Shown: positions 16,036-24,347 of the stretch, one piece after another
Numbering within the stretch: the stretch's first letter is position 1
Layout: every line of letters starts with the position of its first letter
NCBI GenBank assembly: GCA_937975765.1
Contig: CALJUR010000092.1
Coordinates: 1-64,000, forward strand
Length of the DNA: 64,000 nt
From: an uncultured Myxococcales bacterium
GTDB taxonomy: Bacteria; Myxococcota_A; UBA9042; DTJE01
Direction of reading: 5' to 3'
Position numbers and translations under genes: made by a program
The notes under the pieces: model-generated
What the model was told of the DNA's origin: nothing
What the model saw: only the letters and a program-made list of their open reading frames with translations
Database searches by the model: none

Positions 16036-17937
16036 ATGCGACGCGACTCCATCATCACCGCCAGCCTGCTGGCCGCGATCCTCTGCCTGCCGTCCTGCGG
16101 CGGCGGCGACCAGCCGGGAACCCCGGACACGCCGACGGGCGACGTGCCGGCCGCCGAGGAGGTCACCGTCGAGGACGTGTCGCAGGAGGCCGAGGCGTCG
16201 CAGGACCGGCCCCCGACGCCGACGGGCTACGAGATCATCCTGCTGACCAGCGAGGACGGCTGCATCCAGTCCCTGGTCAGCGAGTCGAACCCGCTGCGCG
16301 CCCGCGTGGTGGCGTACGACCAGGTCTCGTCCGTGCAGGACATCGAACTGGTCTACACGATCACCGCCGTGACCGACCTGGACGGCAACCCGGTGCAGGA
16401 CGGCGACGGGTCGCTGTCCAGCCTGTCCGCCACGACCGACGGGGAAGGGATCGGGCGGAACGACTTCCGGTGCGGGATGGACGGGGGCCTGACCTACACG
16501 GTCGAGGTGACGGCGCCCTCCATCGACGCGGACCCGAAGACGTACTGCGTCACCTGCTCGGACGTGCCGCTGGGCTGCCTGGACGTGCTGGTGAAGTGGG
16601 AGGGCCTGGGCACCGCGAAGGACGTGCAGGTGCAGGTGCTTCCCGGCGACTACGGCTGCGACATCAACCTGGGCCCGCGAACCGAGATCGATGACGAGTT
16701 GCTGATCGCGGACCTGATGGTGCCGTCGCTGAACTCGTCCATCCGGCTGGAGAACCTGCCGCAGGGCCCGGTCACGTTGCGGGGCCGCGCGAAGTGGGTC
16801 AGCCCCTCGGGCGGCACGCGCGAGGCGTGCTTCTCGCTGGGCGCCTGCCGCGACGGCGTCGTGGTGCTGCCCGACCAGTGCAAGACCGTCAGCCTGGAAC
16901 TGCTGTTCGAGCCGCTGAACCCGGCGGGCGACTACGAGAGCATCGACAAGTTCGACTTCTCGGACCTGATCCGGGAGTGCGCGGGAGGCGAGACGTCGAT
17001 CCCGGGGTGCGTCAGCAGCGCGGGCGACGTCGGCAAGACGATCTGCTGCGCGCTGTCCGAGATCATGAAACTGTTCAACACGCCGGGCGCATTCCTGTTC
17101 GACAACATCACCGAACTGGCCAAGCAGGCGCTGCCGACGATCATCGTGGACGCGTTCGTCAACCTGTTCCACGACGCGGTCGTGGCCGTGCTGGAGAAGC
17201 TGATCGCGGACAACGCCCCGCCATGGCTGAAGCAGTTCCTGACGATCGGCGGGGAGTTCGTGGACGCGATCACGACGGTCGAACTGATGTCCAACCTGAC
17301 GCTGTCCAAGCAGCAGAACAACTACCAGGTCGAGGGCTGCCACTTCTGGACCGGCATCGCGCTGAACTTCAACGGCCAGCGCTATGCCTACAGCATCACC
17401 GACCTGCAGAACGCGCAGGTCCCCGTGAACCTGCTGGGCGGCTGCTACAACGCCCGGGTGCAGAACAACGACCAGCTGTCCATCGATCCGCACGCCGTGA
17501 ACCTGAACTACGGGCGACTGGTGCTGTTCGTGCTGAACGAGGTGGTGCTGGCGAACATCACGGGCGGGCAGGCCCACAGCATCCAGGAGGCGGTCCACCT
17601 GTGGATCGACTGCAAGAAGGTCTCGGAGGGCATCCTGAACGAGATCGCGGGATGGTTCGGCAGCAACGACCCGAAGATCATCGAGGACGCCTGCAACGGG
17701 GCGATCGACCTGGCGGCGCCGATGCTGGAGAACTTCCTGGAGGCGATGAAGCTGGACACGCACCTGGCGCTGACGGGGTCGGCGCTGCTGGTGGACGACG
17801 ACTGCGACGCGAACAGCAGGGTCGATCTGATCACCCGGGGCGCCTGGGACGGCAGCGTGCAGTCGTCCGGGTCCGTGCAGGGCGAGGTCACGGGGACGTT
17901 CGAGGCCGTCCGGAAGGGCTACACGCCGAGGAACTAG
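16036..17937 (+). CDS. Large lipoprotein of unknown function
   Basis: A 633-residue lipoprotein. The signal peptide ends Leu-Pro-Ser-Cys with Cys21 lipidated, then an acidic Pro/Val/Glu linker to about residue 62. A beta-rich region with Ig-like composition follows (about 65-290). The rest is a mixed region with long hydrophobic but interrupted helices (about 320-430) and a beta-rich C-terminus. No family is recognised. The ATG at 16036 has GGGGGA upstream and coincides with the signal peptide. A palindromic GC element begins 8 bp past its TAG stop. Confidence 0.75.
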   Translation: MRRDSIITASLLAAILCLPSCGGGDQPGTPDTPTGDVPAAEEVTVEDVSQEAEASQDRPPTPTGYEIILLTSEDGCIQSLVSESNPLRARVVAYDQVSSVQDIELVYTITAVTDLDGNPVQDGDGSLSSLSATTDGEGIGRNDFRCGMDGGLTYTVEVTAPSIDADPKTYCVTCSDVPLGCLDVLVKWEGLGTAKDVQVQVLPGDYGCDINLGPRTEIDDELLIADLMVPSLNSSIRLENLPQGPVTLRGRAKWVSPSGGTREACFSLGACRDGVVVLPDQCKTVSLELLFEPLNPAGDYESIDKFDFSDLIRECAGGETSIPGCVSSAGDVGKTICCALSEIMKLFNTPGAFLFDNITELAKQALPTIIVDAFVNLFHDAVVAVLEKLIADNAPPWLKQFLTIGGEFVDAITTVELMSNLTLSKQQNNYQVEGCHFWTGIALNFNGQRYAYSITDLQNAQVPVNLLGGCYNARVQNNDQLSIDPHAVNLNYGRLVLFVLNEVVLANITGGQAHSIQEAVHLWIDCKKVSEGILNEIAGWFGSNDPKIIEDACNGAIDLAAPMLENFLEAMKLDTHLALTGSALLVDDDCDANSRVDLITRGAWDGSVQSSGSVQGEVTGTFEAVRKGYTPRN

Positions 17938-17945
17938 GACGAATC

Positions 17946-18041
17946 TGTAGGGCGGGGGCCCCGTCCCCCGCCTTCTGTGGTTCACGCGATCCCCGTCGTA
18001 CCGCGGATGCCCTGGGCGGGGCACGGGGGCCCCGCCCTACA
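17946..18041. repeat. Palindromic GC-rich element, full 96-bp copy 4
   Basis: TGTAGGGCGGGGGCCCC at the left and GGGGCCCCGCCCTACA at the right bound 96 bp, the same length as copy 3 although the central sequences differ. It begins 8 bp after the lipoprotein stop, between convergent genes. Confidence 0.8.
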
Positions 18042-18122
18042 TCAGGCCTCGCCCCGCCCTGCATCAGGGCGCGACCCGTCCTGCATCAGGCCTCGCCCCG
18101 CCCTGCATCAGGGCGCGACCCG
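18041..18122. repeat. 22/44-bp tandem repeat that duplicates a gene end
   Basis: Two alternating 22-bp units (ATCAGGCCTCGCCCCGCCC and ATCAGGGCGCGACCCGTCC plus three or so bases) repeat as a 44-bp pair. The last partial unit is the 3' end of the EEP-domain gene, including its stop, so the gene tail has been copied downstream. Confidence 0.75.
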
Positions 18123-19148
18123 CGCCAGCGCCGCCTCCACCGGGCGATGGTCCGACGCCGTGCCCGGCTGCACGCCGCGCTGGGTGCTGCCCGCGAAGCC
18201 TCGCCAGAAGACGTAGTCCAGCCTCCGCGTCGGGGCGTCGGCCGGGAAGGTCAGCGACCCGTCCTCGGGCGTGTCGGGCGAGTCGTCCAGGAAGACCTCC
18301 TTCAGGCCGGTCCCGGCGCGAGCGATCTCGATCGTGCGGTCGGTCGTGAAATCGATCGCCTCGTCGGGAAAACCGTTCTTGCGCAGCGCGTTCGGCGGCA
18401 CGGCGTTGAAGTCGCCGGCCGCGATGACCGGCGTCCCGGCGGGCACGGCCTTCATGGCGTCGGCCAGGATCGCGGCCTGGGCCTCGCGGTTGCCCTGCGA
18501 GAAGGCCTCCAGGTGCACGTTGAAAAGGTCGACGAACGCGTCCGGGGCCAGCCGAACCCGCGCCCGCTGCAGCGAGCGATGCAGGTACGCGCGGTTGTAT
18601 AGGGCGGACCACTCCGCGGGCTGGGGCATCGGCTGGCGAACGCACGACTCGATCGGGAACCGGGACAGGATGGCCTGGCCGCTGTGGATGCGGCCGACCT
18701 GGCGCGCGGGCGGCCAGAACGGGAACGGAAGGTGGTTCACCTTCCACGTGGTGACGAAGCAGCCGTATGGGAAGCCGGTCGCCTGCCGCAGGTACTCGAA
18801 CTGGTCGATGTCGCCGCTGCGGCGGGAGGGGCGGTCCACCTCCTGCAGGAAGACGATGTCGGGGTCGCTGTCGCGGACCCGGCCGGCGATGGCATCCAGG
18901 TTGGCACGCACGTCCGGGGCCGCGTGCACGTCGGTGGGCGCACCCAGGCCGCCACCGAAGCCCACGTTCCAGGTCAGGACCTTCAGCACGTTCGGCGGGA
19001 CCCGTGCCGGCGCATCCTTCGTTGCCACGATCTCGGCGCGCGCCGCGTCGTCGCCGTCCCAGCCGGACGTCGCCCAGTACAGCACCACCCCCGCCACGAC
19101 GGCCAGGATACCTGCGGCCGCCAGGCCGACGATCAGCGAACGAGCCAT
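18108..19148 (-). CDS. Membrane-anchored endonuclease/exonuclease/phosphatase-family protein
   Basis: A 346-residue protein with an N-terminal anchor or uncleaved signal (residues 4-27), then an EEP/DNase I-fold domain. Motifs are Leu-Thr-Trp-Asn-Val at about 58-62, Phe-Leu-Gln-Glu-Val-Asp (metal-binding Glu) at about 100-105, Ala-Gly-Asp-Phe-Asn at about 243-247, and a C-terminal Ser-Asp-His-Arg-Pro-Val. All catalytic positions are present. EEP enzymes cleave phosphodiesters of nucleic acids or phospholipid headgroups; the extracytoplasmic location favours an extracellular or lipid substrate. The ATG has GGGAGGT at good spacing. It is divergent from the GH5 lipoprotein gene. Confidence 0.88.
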   Translation of the reverse strand: MARSLIVGLAAAGILAVVAGVVLYWATSGWDGDDAARAEIVATKDAPARVPPNVLKVLTWNVGFGGGLGAPTDVHAAPDVRANLDAIAGRVRDSDPDIVFLQEVDRPSRRSGDIDQFEYLRQATGFPYGCFVTTWKVNHLPFPFWPPARQVGRIHSGQAILSRFPIESCVRQPMPQPAEWSALYNRAYLHRSLQRARVRLAPDAFVDLFNVHLEAFSQGNREAQAAILADAMKAVPAGTPVIAAGDFNAVPPNALRKNGFPDEAIDFTTDRTIEIARAGTGLKEVFLDDSPDTPEDGSLTFPADAPTRRLDYVFWRGFAGSTQRGVQPGTASDHRPVEAALARVAP

Positions 19149-19198
19149 GCCAACACCTCCCGCGTTCAGCCCCCGTGCCAGCCGATTCTACCCGTACG

Positions 19199-19228
19199 TT
19201 GACAAGGGGAGACGGGAAACCGTAGCCT
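19199..19228 (+). promoter_or_regulatory. Promoter of the GH5 lipoprotein gene, probably leaderless
   Basis: A perfect TTGACA at 19199-19204, an 18-bp spacer and TAGCCT at 19223-19228. The expected start point is at or next to the ATG at 19235, and no ribosome binding site is present. Confidence 0.55.
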
Positions 19229-19234
19229 GCCGCC

Positions 19235-20488
19235 ATGAAACCCGCATGCCACGACCGTCGTTCCCGCGGGCTGCCGGGCCTCCTGGCGACCCTGGCGCTG
19301 CTGGTGTCCTTCGCGGCCGGGTGCGGCAAGGGCGACGCGACGGAAGACGCGACGGGCGACGTGCCGGGCGATGCGACGAGCGACGTCCCCGAGGATCTGC
19401 CGGACGCAACCGACCCTGGAACCGACGCCTTCCCGCTGTCCCCGAACCTTCCCCCGCTGCCTCTGCGCGTCCAGGGAAGGTACGTGGTGGACCGCGACGG
19501 GCTGCGGGTGCGCCTGGTCGGCGTGAACTGGAACGGCGGCCACCAGGAGTCGTTCGTGCCGACCGGCCTGGACCACCAGACCCCGGCCGCGATCGCGGCG
19601 CGCCTGCGCGAGATGGGCTTCAACTCGGTCCGGCTGACCTACAGCGACCGGATGGTGCGGGACAACCCGGTCCCGCCCGACGCGGCGCTGGCGGCGAACC
19701 CGAGCCTGCAGGGGCGCCCGGCCCTCGAGACGTTCGACGCCGTGGTCGAGGCGCTGGCCGCCGAGGGGCTGCTGGTCCTACTGAACAACCACATGTCGGA
19801 CGCGGCGTGGTGCTGCTCGCTGGAGGACGGGAACGCGCTCTGGTACAACCCGAGCTTCCCCGAGAGCGACTGGATCGCGAACTGGCTGGCCCTGGCGCGG
19901 CGGTACCGGCACGTCGCGGCGGTCGCGGGTGCCGACCTGCGCAACGAGCCCCGCTTCCCGGCGCAATGGGGGAGCGCGGGCGGCGACGAGATCGACTGGC
20001 CGGCGGCGGCCGAGCGTTGCGGGACGGCGCTGCTGGCCGAGAACCCCGACCTGCTGATCCTGGTGGAGGGCACGAACTTTGCCACCGACCTGTCCGATGC
20101 GGGCGGCCGTCCGATCGCGCTGCCGGCCGACCGCCTGGTGTACTCGGCCCACGACTACCCCTGGAGCACGCCGGGGCTGGCCTCGACCTACGACGACTAC
20201 GCGATGATGGTCGACGGCGCGTGGGGATACCTGATGGACGGCCCGGGCGCGGCCCCGGTGTGGCTGGGCGAGTTCGGCACGGGGCACGACGCGATGGATG
20301 CGAACTGGTGGCAGTGGATCGGTCGGTACGTGTCGGAACGCCAACTGGACTGGGCCCTGTGGCTGATCTTCGCGGACCCGGGCAGCACCTGGGGCCTGCT
20401 GGACCCGGCCACGCTGCAGCCGACGAATGCCGCGTTCTGGGAGTCGCTGCAAGGGACGTTCATGGGACCGGCGGGAACCGCGAAGTGA
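19235..20488 (+). CDS. GH5-family glycoside hydrolase lipoprotein (cellulase-like)
   Basis: A 417-residue lipoprotein with lipobox Ala-Ala-Gly-Cys30, an Asp/Ala/Thr-rich linker to about residue 68, and a GH5-type (alpha/beta)8 barrel. The acid/base Glu238 sits in Arg-Asn-Glu-Pro and the nucleophile Glu346 in Trp-Leu-Gly-Glu-Phe-Gly; Asn101 and Arg129-region motifs (Val-Asn-Trp-Asn, Ser-Val-Arg-Leu-Thr-Tyr) also fit. It should cleave a beta-1,4 glucan or mannan outside the cell. The start codon lacks a ribosome binding site and coincides with the predicted transcript start. It is convergent with the SPFH gene. Confidence 0.88.
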   Translation: MKPACHDRRSRGLPGLLATLALLVSFAAGCGKGDATEDATGDVPGDATSDVPEDLPDATDPGTDAFPLSPNLPPLPLRVQGRYVVDRDGLRVRLVGVNWNGGHQESFVPTGLDHQTPAAIAARLREMGFNSVRLTYSDRMVRDNPVPPDAALAANPSLQGRPALETFDAVVEALAAEGLLVLLNNHMSDAAWCCSLEDGNALWYNPSFPESDWIANWLALARRYRHVAAVAGADLRNEPRFPAQWGSAGGDEIDWPAAAERCGTALLAENPDLLILVEGTNFATDLSDAGGRPIALPADRLVYSAHDYPWSTPGLASTYDDYAMMVDGAWGYLMDGPGAAPVWLGEFGTGHDAMDANWWQWIGRYVSERQLDWALWLIFADPGSTWGLLDPATLQPTNAAFWESLQGTFMGPAGTAK

Positions 20489-20504
20489 CCGCGGCGCGCC
20501 GCGG
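20489..20504. repeat. Perfect 16-bp palindrome between convergent genes
   Basis: CCGCGGCGCGCCGCGG begins immediately after the GH5 stop and ends 2 bp before the stop of the convergent SPFH gene. It could act as a bidirectional 3' hairpin; there is no T-tract. Confidence 0.4.
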
Positions 20505-20506
20505 GA

Positions 20507-21445
20507 TCAGGTCGCGGACGGCCCCTTCGACTTCTGCACGAAGTTCATCGCGGCGGTGACCATCGAGGCCACGTCGGCCAGGTTGGCGGGGACGACCAGC
20601 GTCGTGTCGGAGGCGTTGGCCAGTTCGCCGAAGCGCACCAGGTACTGTTCCGCCACGCGCAGTTGCATGGCCTCGACGCCGCCGGGCGCCTTCACCGCCT
20701 CGCCGACCTTCCGCATCCCTTCCGCGGTCGCGGTCGCGACGGCCAGGATCGCCGCCGCCTGGCCTTCCGCCTCGTTGATCTTCTGCTGGCGCGACGCCTC
20801 CGACGCCTTGATGACCTGCTGCTTGGCGCCTTCCGCGTTGTTGATGGCGGCATCGCGCGCGCCTTCCGACGTCAGGATCACCGCGCGCTTCTCCCGTTCC
20901 GCGCGCATCTGCTTCTCCATGGCGGCCAGCACGTCGTGCGGCGGCGTGATGTTCTTGATCTCGTAGCGCAGCACCTTGACGCCCCAGGGCTCGGATGCCT
21001 TGTCCAGTTCCGTGACGACCTGGCTGTTGATGTGCGTGCGCTCCTCGAACGTCCGGTCCAGGTCGATCTTGCCCACCTCGGAGCGCAGCGTCGTCTGGGC
21101 CAACTGCATCAGGGCGTAGACGTAGTCGGACACGCCGTAGGAAGCCTTCTCGGCGTTCATCACCTTCAGGTACAGCACGCCGTCCACGGCGACCTGCACG
21201 TTGTCGCGAGTGATGCAGACCTGTTCCGGGATGTCGATGGCCCGCTCCTTCAGCAGGTGGCGGTACCGGATGGTGTCCACGAACGGCAGCAGGATGTAGA
21301 AGCCCGCCTCCAGCGTGGCGTGGAACTTGCCCAGCCGCTCGACGACGTAGGCGTTCTGCTGCGGCACCACGACCGCGGTCTTGACCAGCACCACGATCAC
21401 GACCAGCGCCAGCACCCCGACGACGACCAAGGTTCCGATATCCAT
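20507..21445 (-). CDS. SPFH/Band 7 domain protein (QmcA/paraslipin-like)
   Basis: A 312-residue stomatin-like protein: one N-terminal membrane anchor (residues 5-24), Val-Val-Pro-Gln-Gln-Asn-Ala-Tyr-Val-Val-Glu-Arg-Leu-Gly-Lys at about 26-40, the band 7 domain to about 200, and an Ala/Glu/Lys-rich coiled coil (about 200-255). SPFH proteins form oligomeric rings in membrane microdomains and are linked with protease control. It lies 36 bp after the NfeD gene, the conserved NfeD/SPFH pair. ATG with GGAGG upstream. Confidence 0.93.
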   Translation of the reverse strand: MDIGTLVVVGVLALVVIVVLVKTAVVVPQQNAYVVERLGKFHATLEAGFYILLPFVDTIRYRHLLKERAIDIPEQVCITRDNVQVAVDGVLYLKVMNAEKASYGVSDYVYALMQLAQTTLRSEVGKIDLDRTFEERTHINSQVVTELDKASEPWGVKVLRYEIKNITPPHDVLAAMEKQMRAEREKRAVILTSEGARDAAINNAEGAKQQVIKASEASRQQKINEAEGQAAAILAVATATAEGMRKVGEAVKAPGGVEAMQLRVAEQYLVRFGELANASDTTLVVPANLADVASMVTAAMNFVQKSKGPSAT

Positions 21446-21481
21446 GGGGTCCTCCTGTTTCGCGACGGCACGCGGCCGCCG

Positions 21482-21934
21482 TCATTCACGATGCTCGCGG
21501 GCCAGGTGCAGGGTCAGGCCGTCGACCTTCGCAACCCGGCAGCGGGTCCCGGCGACCAGCGGCGCGTCGTCGATGTTGCGGGCGGCCCAGGGGGTGCCGC
21601 GCAACTCGGCGCGGCCGACGGCACCGGGAGCCAGATCCTCCAGGGCCACGGCCGTCTCGTCCTCCAGGCGATCGATGCGGGGGACGGCCCTGGACCGGGT
21701 CCCCATCCATCGCAGCATCGGGCCGCGGAAGGCCAGCAGCAGCACCACGGACAGCACGGCGAAGGCCAGGATCTCGCCCCATAACGGCAGTTGGAGGCCG
21801 ATACCGGCGGCCAGCCCGACGATGACGGCGGCGACCCCGAAGAAGATCAGCACGAAGCCGGGGGTGACGATCTCCAGCACCAGCAAGGCCCCCCCGGCCA
21901 CCACCCACATCCACCAGACCATCGGCCACTCCAC
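21482..21934 (-). CDS. NfeD-family membrane protein
   Basis: A 150-residue NfeD-like protein. Membrane segments lie at about residues 6-24, 28-46 and 50-70 (Val-Leu-Glu-Ile-Val-Thr-Pro-Gly-Phe is the family hallmark). A C-terminal OB-fold follows (Leu-Glu-Asp-Glu-Thr-Ala-Val-Ala then Leu-Val-Ala-Gly-Thr-Arg-Cys-Arg-Val). It works with the SPFH protein encoded next. The GTG start at 21934 has AGGAG nine bases upstream; the first in-frame ATG, four codons on, is an alternative. Confidence 0.9.
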   Translation of the reverse strand: MEWPMVWWMWVVAGGALLVLEIVTPGFVLIFFGVAAVIVGLAAGIGLQLPLWGEILAFAVLSVVLLLAFRGPMLRWMGTRSRAVPRIDRLEDETAVALEDLAPGAVGRAELRGTPWAARNIDDAPLVAGTRCRVAKVDGLTLHLAREHRE

Positions 21935-22018
21935 AAGGCAACTCCTGGGACGGATGGGACGAGCCTAGCGAGGGGCGGGAGGGGCGTCAACCCGCAGGAA
22001 GGATCCACCGATGCTCCC

Positions 22019-22048
22019 TTGAAACCTGCGCGTCCCATCTGGTACGGT
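22019..22048 (+). promoter_or_regulatory. Promoter of the Cys-rich lipoprotein gene at 22097
   Basis: TTGAAA at 22019-22024, 18 bp, TACGGT at 22043-22048. It would give a 5' leader of about 40 bases. Confidence 0.55.
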
Positions 22049-22096
22049 TCCGCCTTGCCGCGACCGGTCCGCGGCGCCCGTCCGGACGAGGAAAAC

Positions 22097-23164
22097 ATGC
22101 GACGCTTCTCCATTCTCCCGCTGCTGTCGTTCGCCATCCTGCTGGCCTGCGAAGGGACCCCGAACAACCCGAACCTCTCGACCGACTTCAACCCGGGCGG
22201 CCTGACGCAGGACGTGACGGGCGAACCGACGGACGATGCGACCGGACCGCGGGACGTCCCGGCGGAGACGCCTGCGGACGCGGACGCGCAGGACCCGGGC
22301 GCCGAGGCGATGCCGGCCGACGTGCCGGCGGATGCGGAGATCCCGTTGGACGTGGCTCCGATCGATGTGGCGCCGACGGATGTTCCGCCGGACGACAGCG
22401 TGGCTCCGGAATGCGAGGAAGGCGGGATCCGCGGGGTCCCGTGCGGCCTGAACGGCAACGGCGTGCAGCCCCAGGCGTGCACCGGGGGGCGCTGGGTCGA
22501 CAGCGGGCCGTGCGACGACCCGGATGCGTGCACGAACGGCGACCGCCACGAACTGCCGTGCGGGCTGAACGGCCGGGGCACGACGGTGGACGAGTGCGTC
22601 AACGGCCAGTGGACGATCGGGGAGTGCCTGGACCCGGACGCATGCGTGGACGGGGACTCGACGGTCGTGGCGTGCGGGAAGAAGGACGCCGGCCGGCAGG
22701 CGCGGCAGTGCCAGCAGGGGCAGTGGGTGGACGTCGGCGAATGCATCCAGCCCGGCCGGTGGCGGTGCATCGACAACGTGTGCACCCCGTCCCTCGGGGA
22801 CGCGTCTTGCGGCAACGGCACGTGCGCGCCGCGGTCCGGCGAATCGCCCTCGTCGTGCCCGGCGGACTGCGGCGCCCTCCCCTCGATCGACGGACAGGGG
22901 CAGCCCTGCCAGGACGCGATCGACTGCGCGTTCTACGCCTGGGTCGCCAACGGTCCGGGCTACTGGGAGTGCGCGGGGCTGTTCAACCGGACGTGCCGGG
23001 CGGTCGTGAGCGGCACGTACTGCGACACCGACGGGTGGGACTACTGCTACTTCGATCGATCGGCGATCGAGACCGACCGGTCGTGCCCGGAGGACTGCGT
23101 CCCCGAATACCTCAACTGCGGGTCGGACCTGGAGTGCATCTACCAGGCGTGGCCGACGATCTGA
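22097..23164 (+). CDS. Lipoprotein with three Cys-rich repeats
   Basis: A 355-residue lipoprotein. Lipobox Leu-Leu-Ala-Cys18 is followed by a very long Asp/Pro/Val/Ala linker to about residue 110. Three Cys-rich repeats of about 40 residues come next (about 113-225), each with the pattern Cys-Gly-Leu-Asn-Gly-x-Gly, Cys-x-x-Gly-x-Trp and Gly-x-Cys-x-Asp-Pro-Asp. A C-terminal Cys-rich region (about 240-350) follows. All cysteines should be paired extracellularly. The repeats resemble the short disulfide repeats of deltaproteobacterial surface proteins; function unknown. ATG at 22097 begins the signal peptide. Confidence 0.78.
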   Translation: MRRFSILPLLSFAILLACEGTPNNPNLSTDFNPGGLTQDVTGEPTDDATGPRDVPAETPADADAQDPGAEAMPADVPADAEIPLDVAPIDVAPTDVPPDDSVAPECEEGGIRGVPCGLNGNGVQPQACTGGRWVDSGPCDDPDACTNGDRHELPCGLNGRGTTVDECVNGQWTIGECLDPDACVDGDSTVVACGKKDAGRQARQCQQGQWVDVGECIQPGRWRCIDNVCTPSLGDASCGNGTCAPRSGESPSSCPADCGALPSIDGQGQPCQDAIDCAFYAWVANGPGYWECAGLFNRTCRAVVSGTYCDTDGWDYCYFDRSAIETDRSCPEDCVPEYLNCGSDLECIYQAWPTI

Positions 23165-23211
23165 GGGTCGGATCGGCCTGCAACCACCGCCGGTCTCGGC
23201 CGCGATCCAGG

Positions 23212-23241
23212 AGGCGGGGGGCGGGGCCCCCGCCCGATGCA
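23212..23241. repeat. Palindromic GC-rich element, copy 5a (right end only)
   Basis: GGCGGGGGGCGGGGCCCCC and CGCCCGATGCA form the right end of the element. No left partner is seen between the lipoprotein stop (23164) and this point. It lies immediately beside copy 5b. Confidence 0.5.
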
Positions 23242-23247
23242 GGGCGA

Positions 23248-23338
23248 TGCAGGGCGGGGCCCTCGTGCCCCGCCCGGGGCGTCTGGAGCAGCGGCCGGAT
23301 ATCGCATGAACCATGAATGGCGGGGCCCTCGCCCTACA
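23248..23338. repeat. Palindromic GC-rich element, copy 5b
   Basis: A 91-bp copy bounded by TGCAGGGCGGGGCCC at the left and GGGCCCTCGCCCTACA at the right. Its right end contains the TAG stop codon (23334-23336) of the minus-strand dihydrouridine synthase gene, as copy 3 does for the HEAT-repeat gene. Confidence 0.7.
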
Positions 23339-24299
23339 GCAGCCTCGCCACGTTCGCCTCGTACTCGGGCAGGGTGCGGGACTTCAGGACGCGCCGGGTG
23401 TCGGGGCCCAGCGCCGTCCAGTAGGCCCAGACCTCCTTCATCCGGGCCAGCACCGGCCCGGGACCGCCCTGCAGTTCGCATCGGTACGCTTCGTACAGGT
23501 CTTCGTGGAACCGCGCCAGCGCGGGCCGCATGGCCTCGTCGCCGGGCGAGGAGCCGTCGAGGATCGCGGCCGGCAGCCAGGGCCGCGCGATCGCCCCGCG
23601 CCCGATCACCAGGCTGGACAGGTCGGGGAACCGCGCGCACAGGTCGCGGGCCGGGTCGGGCATCACGACGTCGCCGTTGTAGGCCACGGGGTGCGCCAGC
23701 AGCGCCTTCAGCCGGGCGAACGCTTCGACATCTGCCCGGCCGGCATACTGCTGGCGGCCGGTACGCGGGTGGAGGGTGATCTCGACGATCGGGTGGCGGT
23801 TCAGGGTCTCGACCAGCGCCAGCGACTCGTCCTCGCGTTCCATCCCCAGGCGCATCTTGACCGACAGCCGGCAGCGCAGGCCGTCGCAGGCGGCGTCCAG
23901 GAAGGCGTCGATGGCGACGGGGTCGCGCAGCATGCCCGCACCCCGGCCGCGCGTGGTCACGGTCCCGGACGGGCAGCCCAGGTTCCAGTTGACCTCGCCA
24001 TATCCCAGTTCGTCGTGCAGGAAGTTCGCGATCTCCCGGAAGTCGCGGCCGTCCTTGCCCAGCAACTGCGGGACCAGGGGCAGCGAGTCGCGGTTGTTCT
24101 CGGGCAGCAGGTCCGCGAAGTGCCTGCGGTGCGGCAGCCGGCCGTGAGTGGTCGTCACGAAGGGCGCCATCGCGCGGGCGATTCCCCCGAAGTGGCGCCG
24201 GTAGACGCGCCGGAAGGTGGCGGTGGTGACGCCCTGCAGGGGGGCCAGCACGATCGGGGGGATCCGGAGCCCGCACGGGCCGTGCGTCGGGTCGTCCAT
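23334..24299 (-). CDS. dus: tRNA-dihydrouridine synthase family protein
   Basis: A 321-residue FMN-dependent TIM-barrel reductase of the Dus family. It has Ala-Pro-Leu-Gln-Gly-Val-Thr at about 20-26, Asn-Leu-Gly-Cys-Pro-Ser with the catalytic cysteine near residue 104, Ser-Val-Lys-Met-Arg-Leu-Gly at about 140-146, His-Pro-Arg-Thr-Gly-Arg-Gln at about 171-177 and Ile-Gly-Arg-Gly-Ala-Ile at about 229-234. It reduces specific uridines in tRNA. The start at 24299 is where the FMN-binding N-terminus begins. It is divergent from the GH31 gene. The TAG stop falls inside a palindromic GC element. Confidence 0.9.
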   Translation of the reverse strand: MDDPTHGPCGLRIPPIVLAPLQGVTTATFRRVYRRHFGGIARAMAPFVTTTHGRLPHRRHFADLLPENNRDSLPLVPQLLGKDGRDFREIANFLHDELGYGEVNWNLGCPSGTVTTRGRGAGMLRDPVAIDAFLDAACDGLRCRLSVKMRLGMEREDESLALVETLNRHPIVEITLHPRTGRQQYAGRADVEAFARLKALLAHPVAYNGDVVMPDPARDLCARFPDLSSLVIGRGAIARPWLPAAILDGSSPGDEAMRPALARFHEDLYEAYRCELQGGPGPVLARMKEVWAYWTALGPDTRRVLKSRTLPEYEANVARLL

Positions 24300-24347
24300 G
24301 GGGCGGGATTGTAGGATAATCGGGCGCGTCCCGGCAGCGGGGAACCA

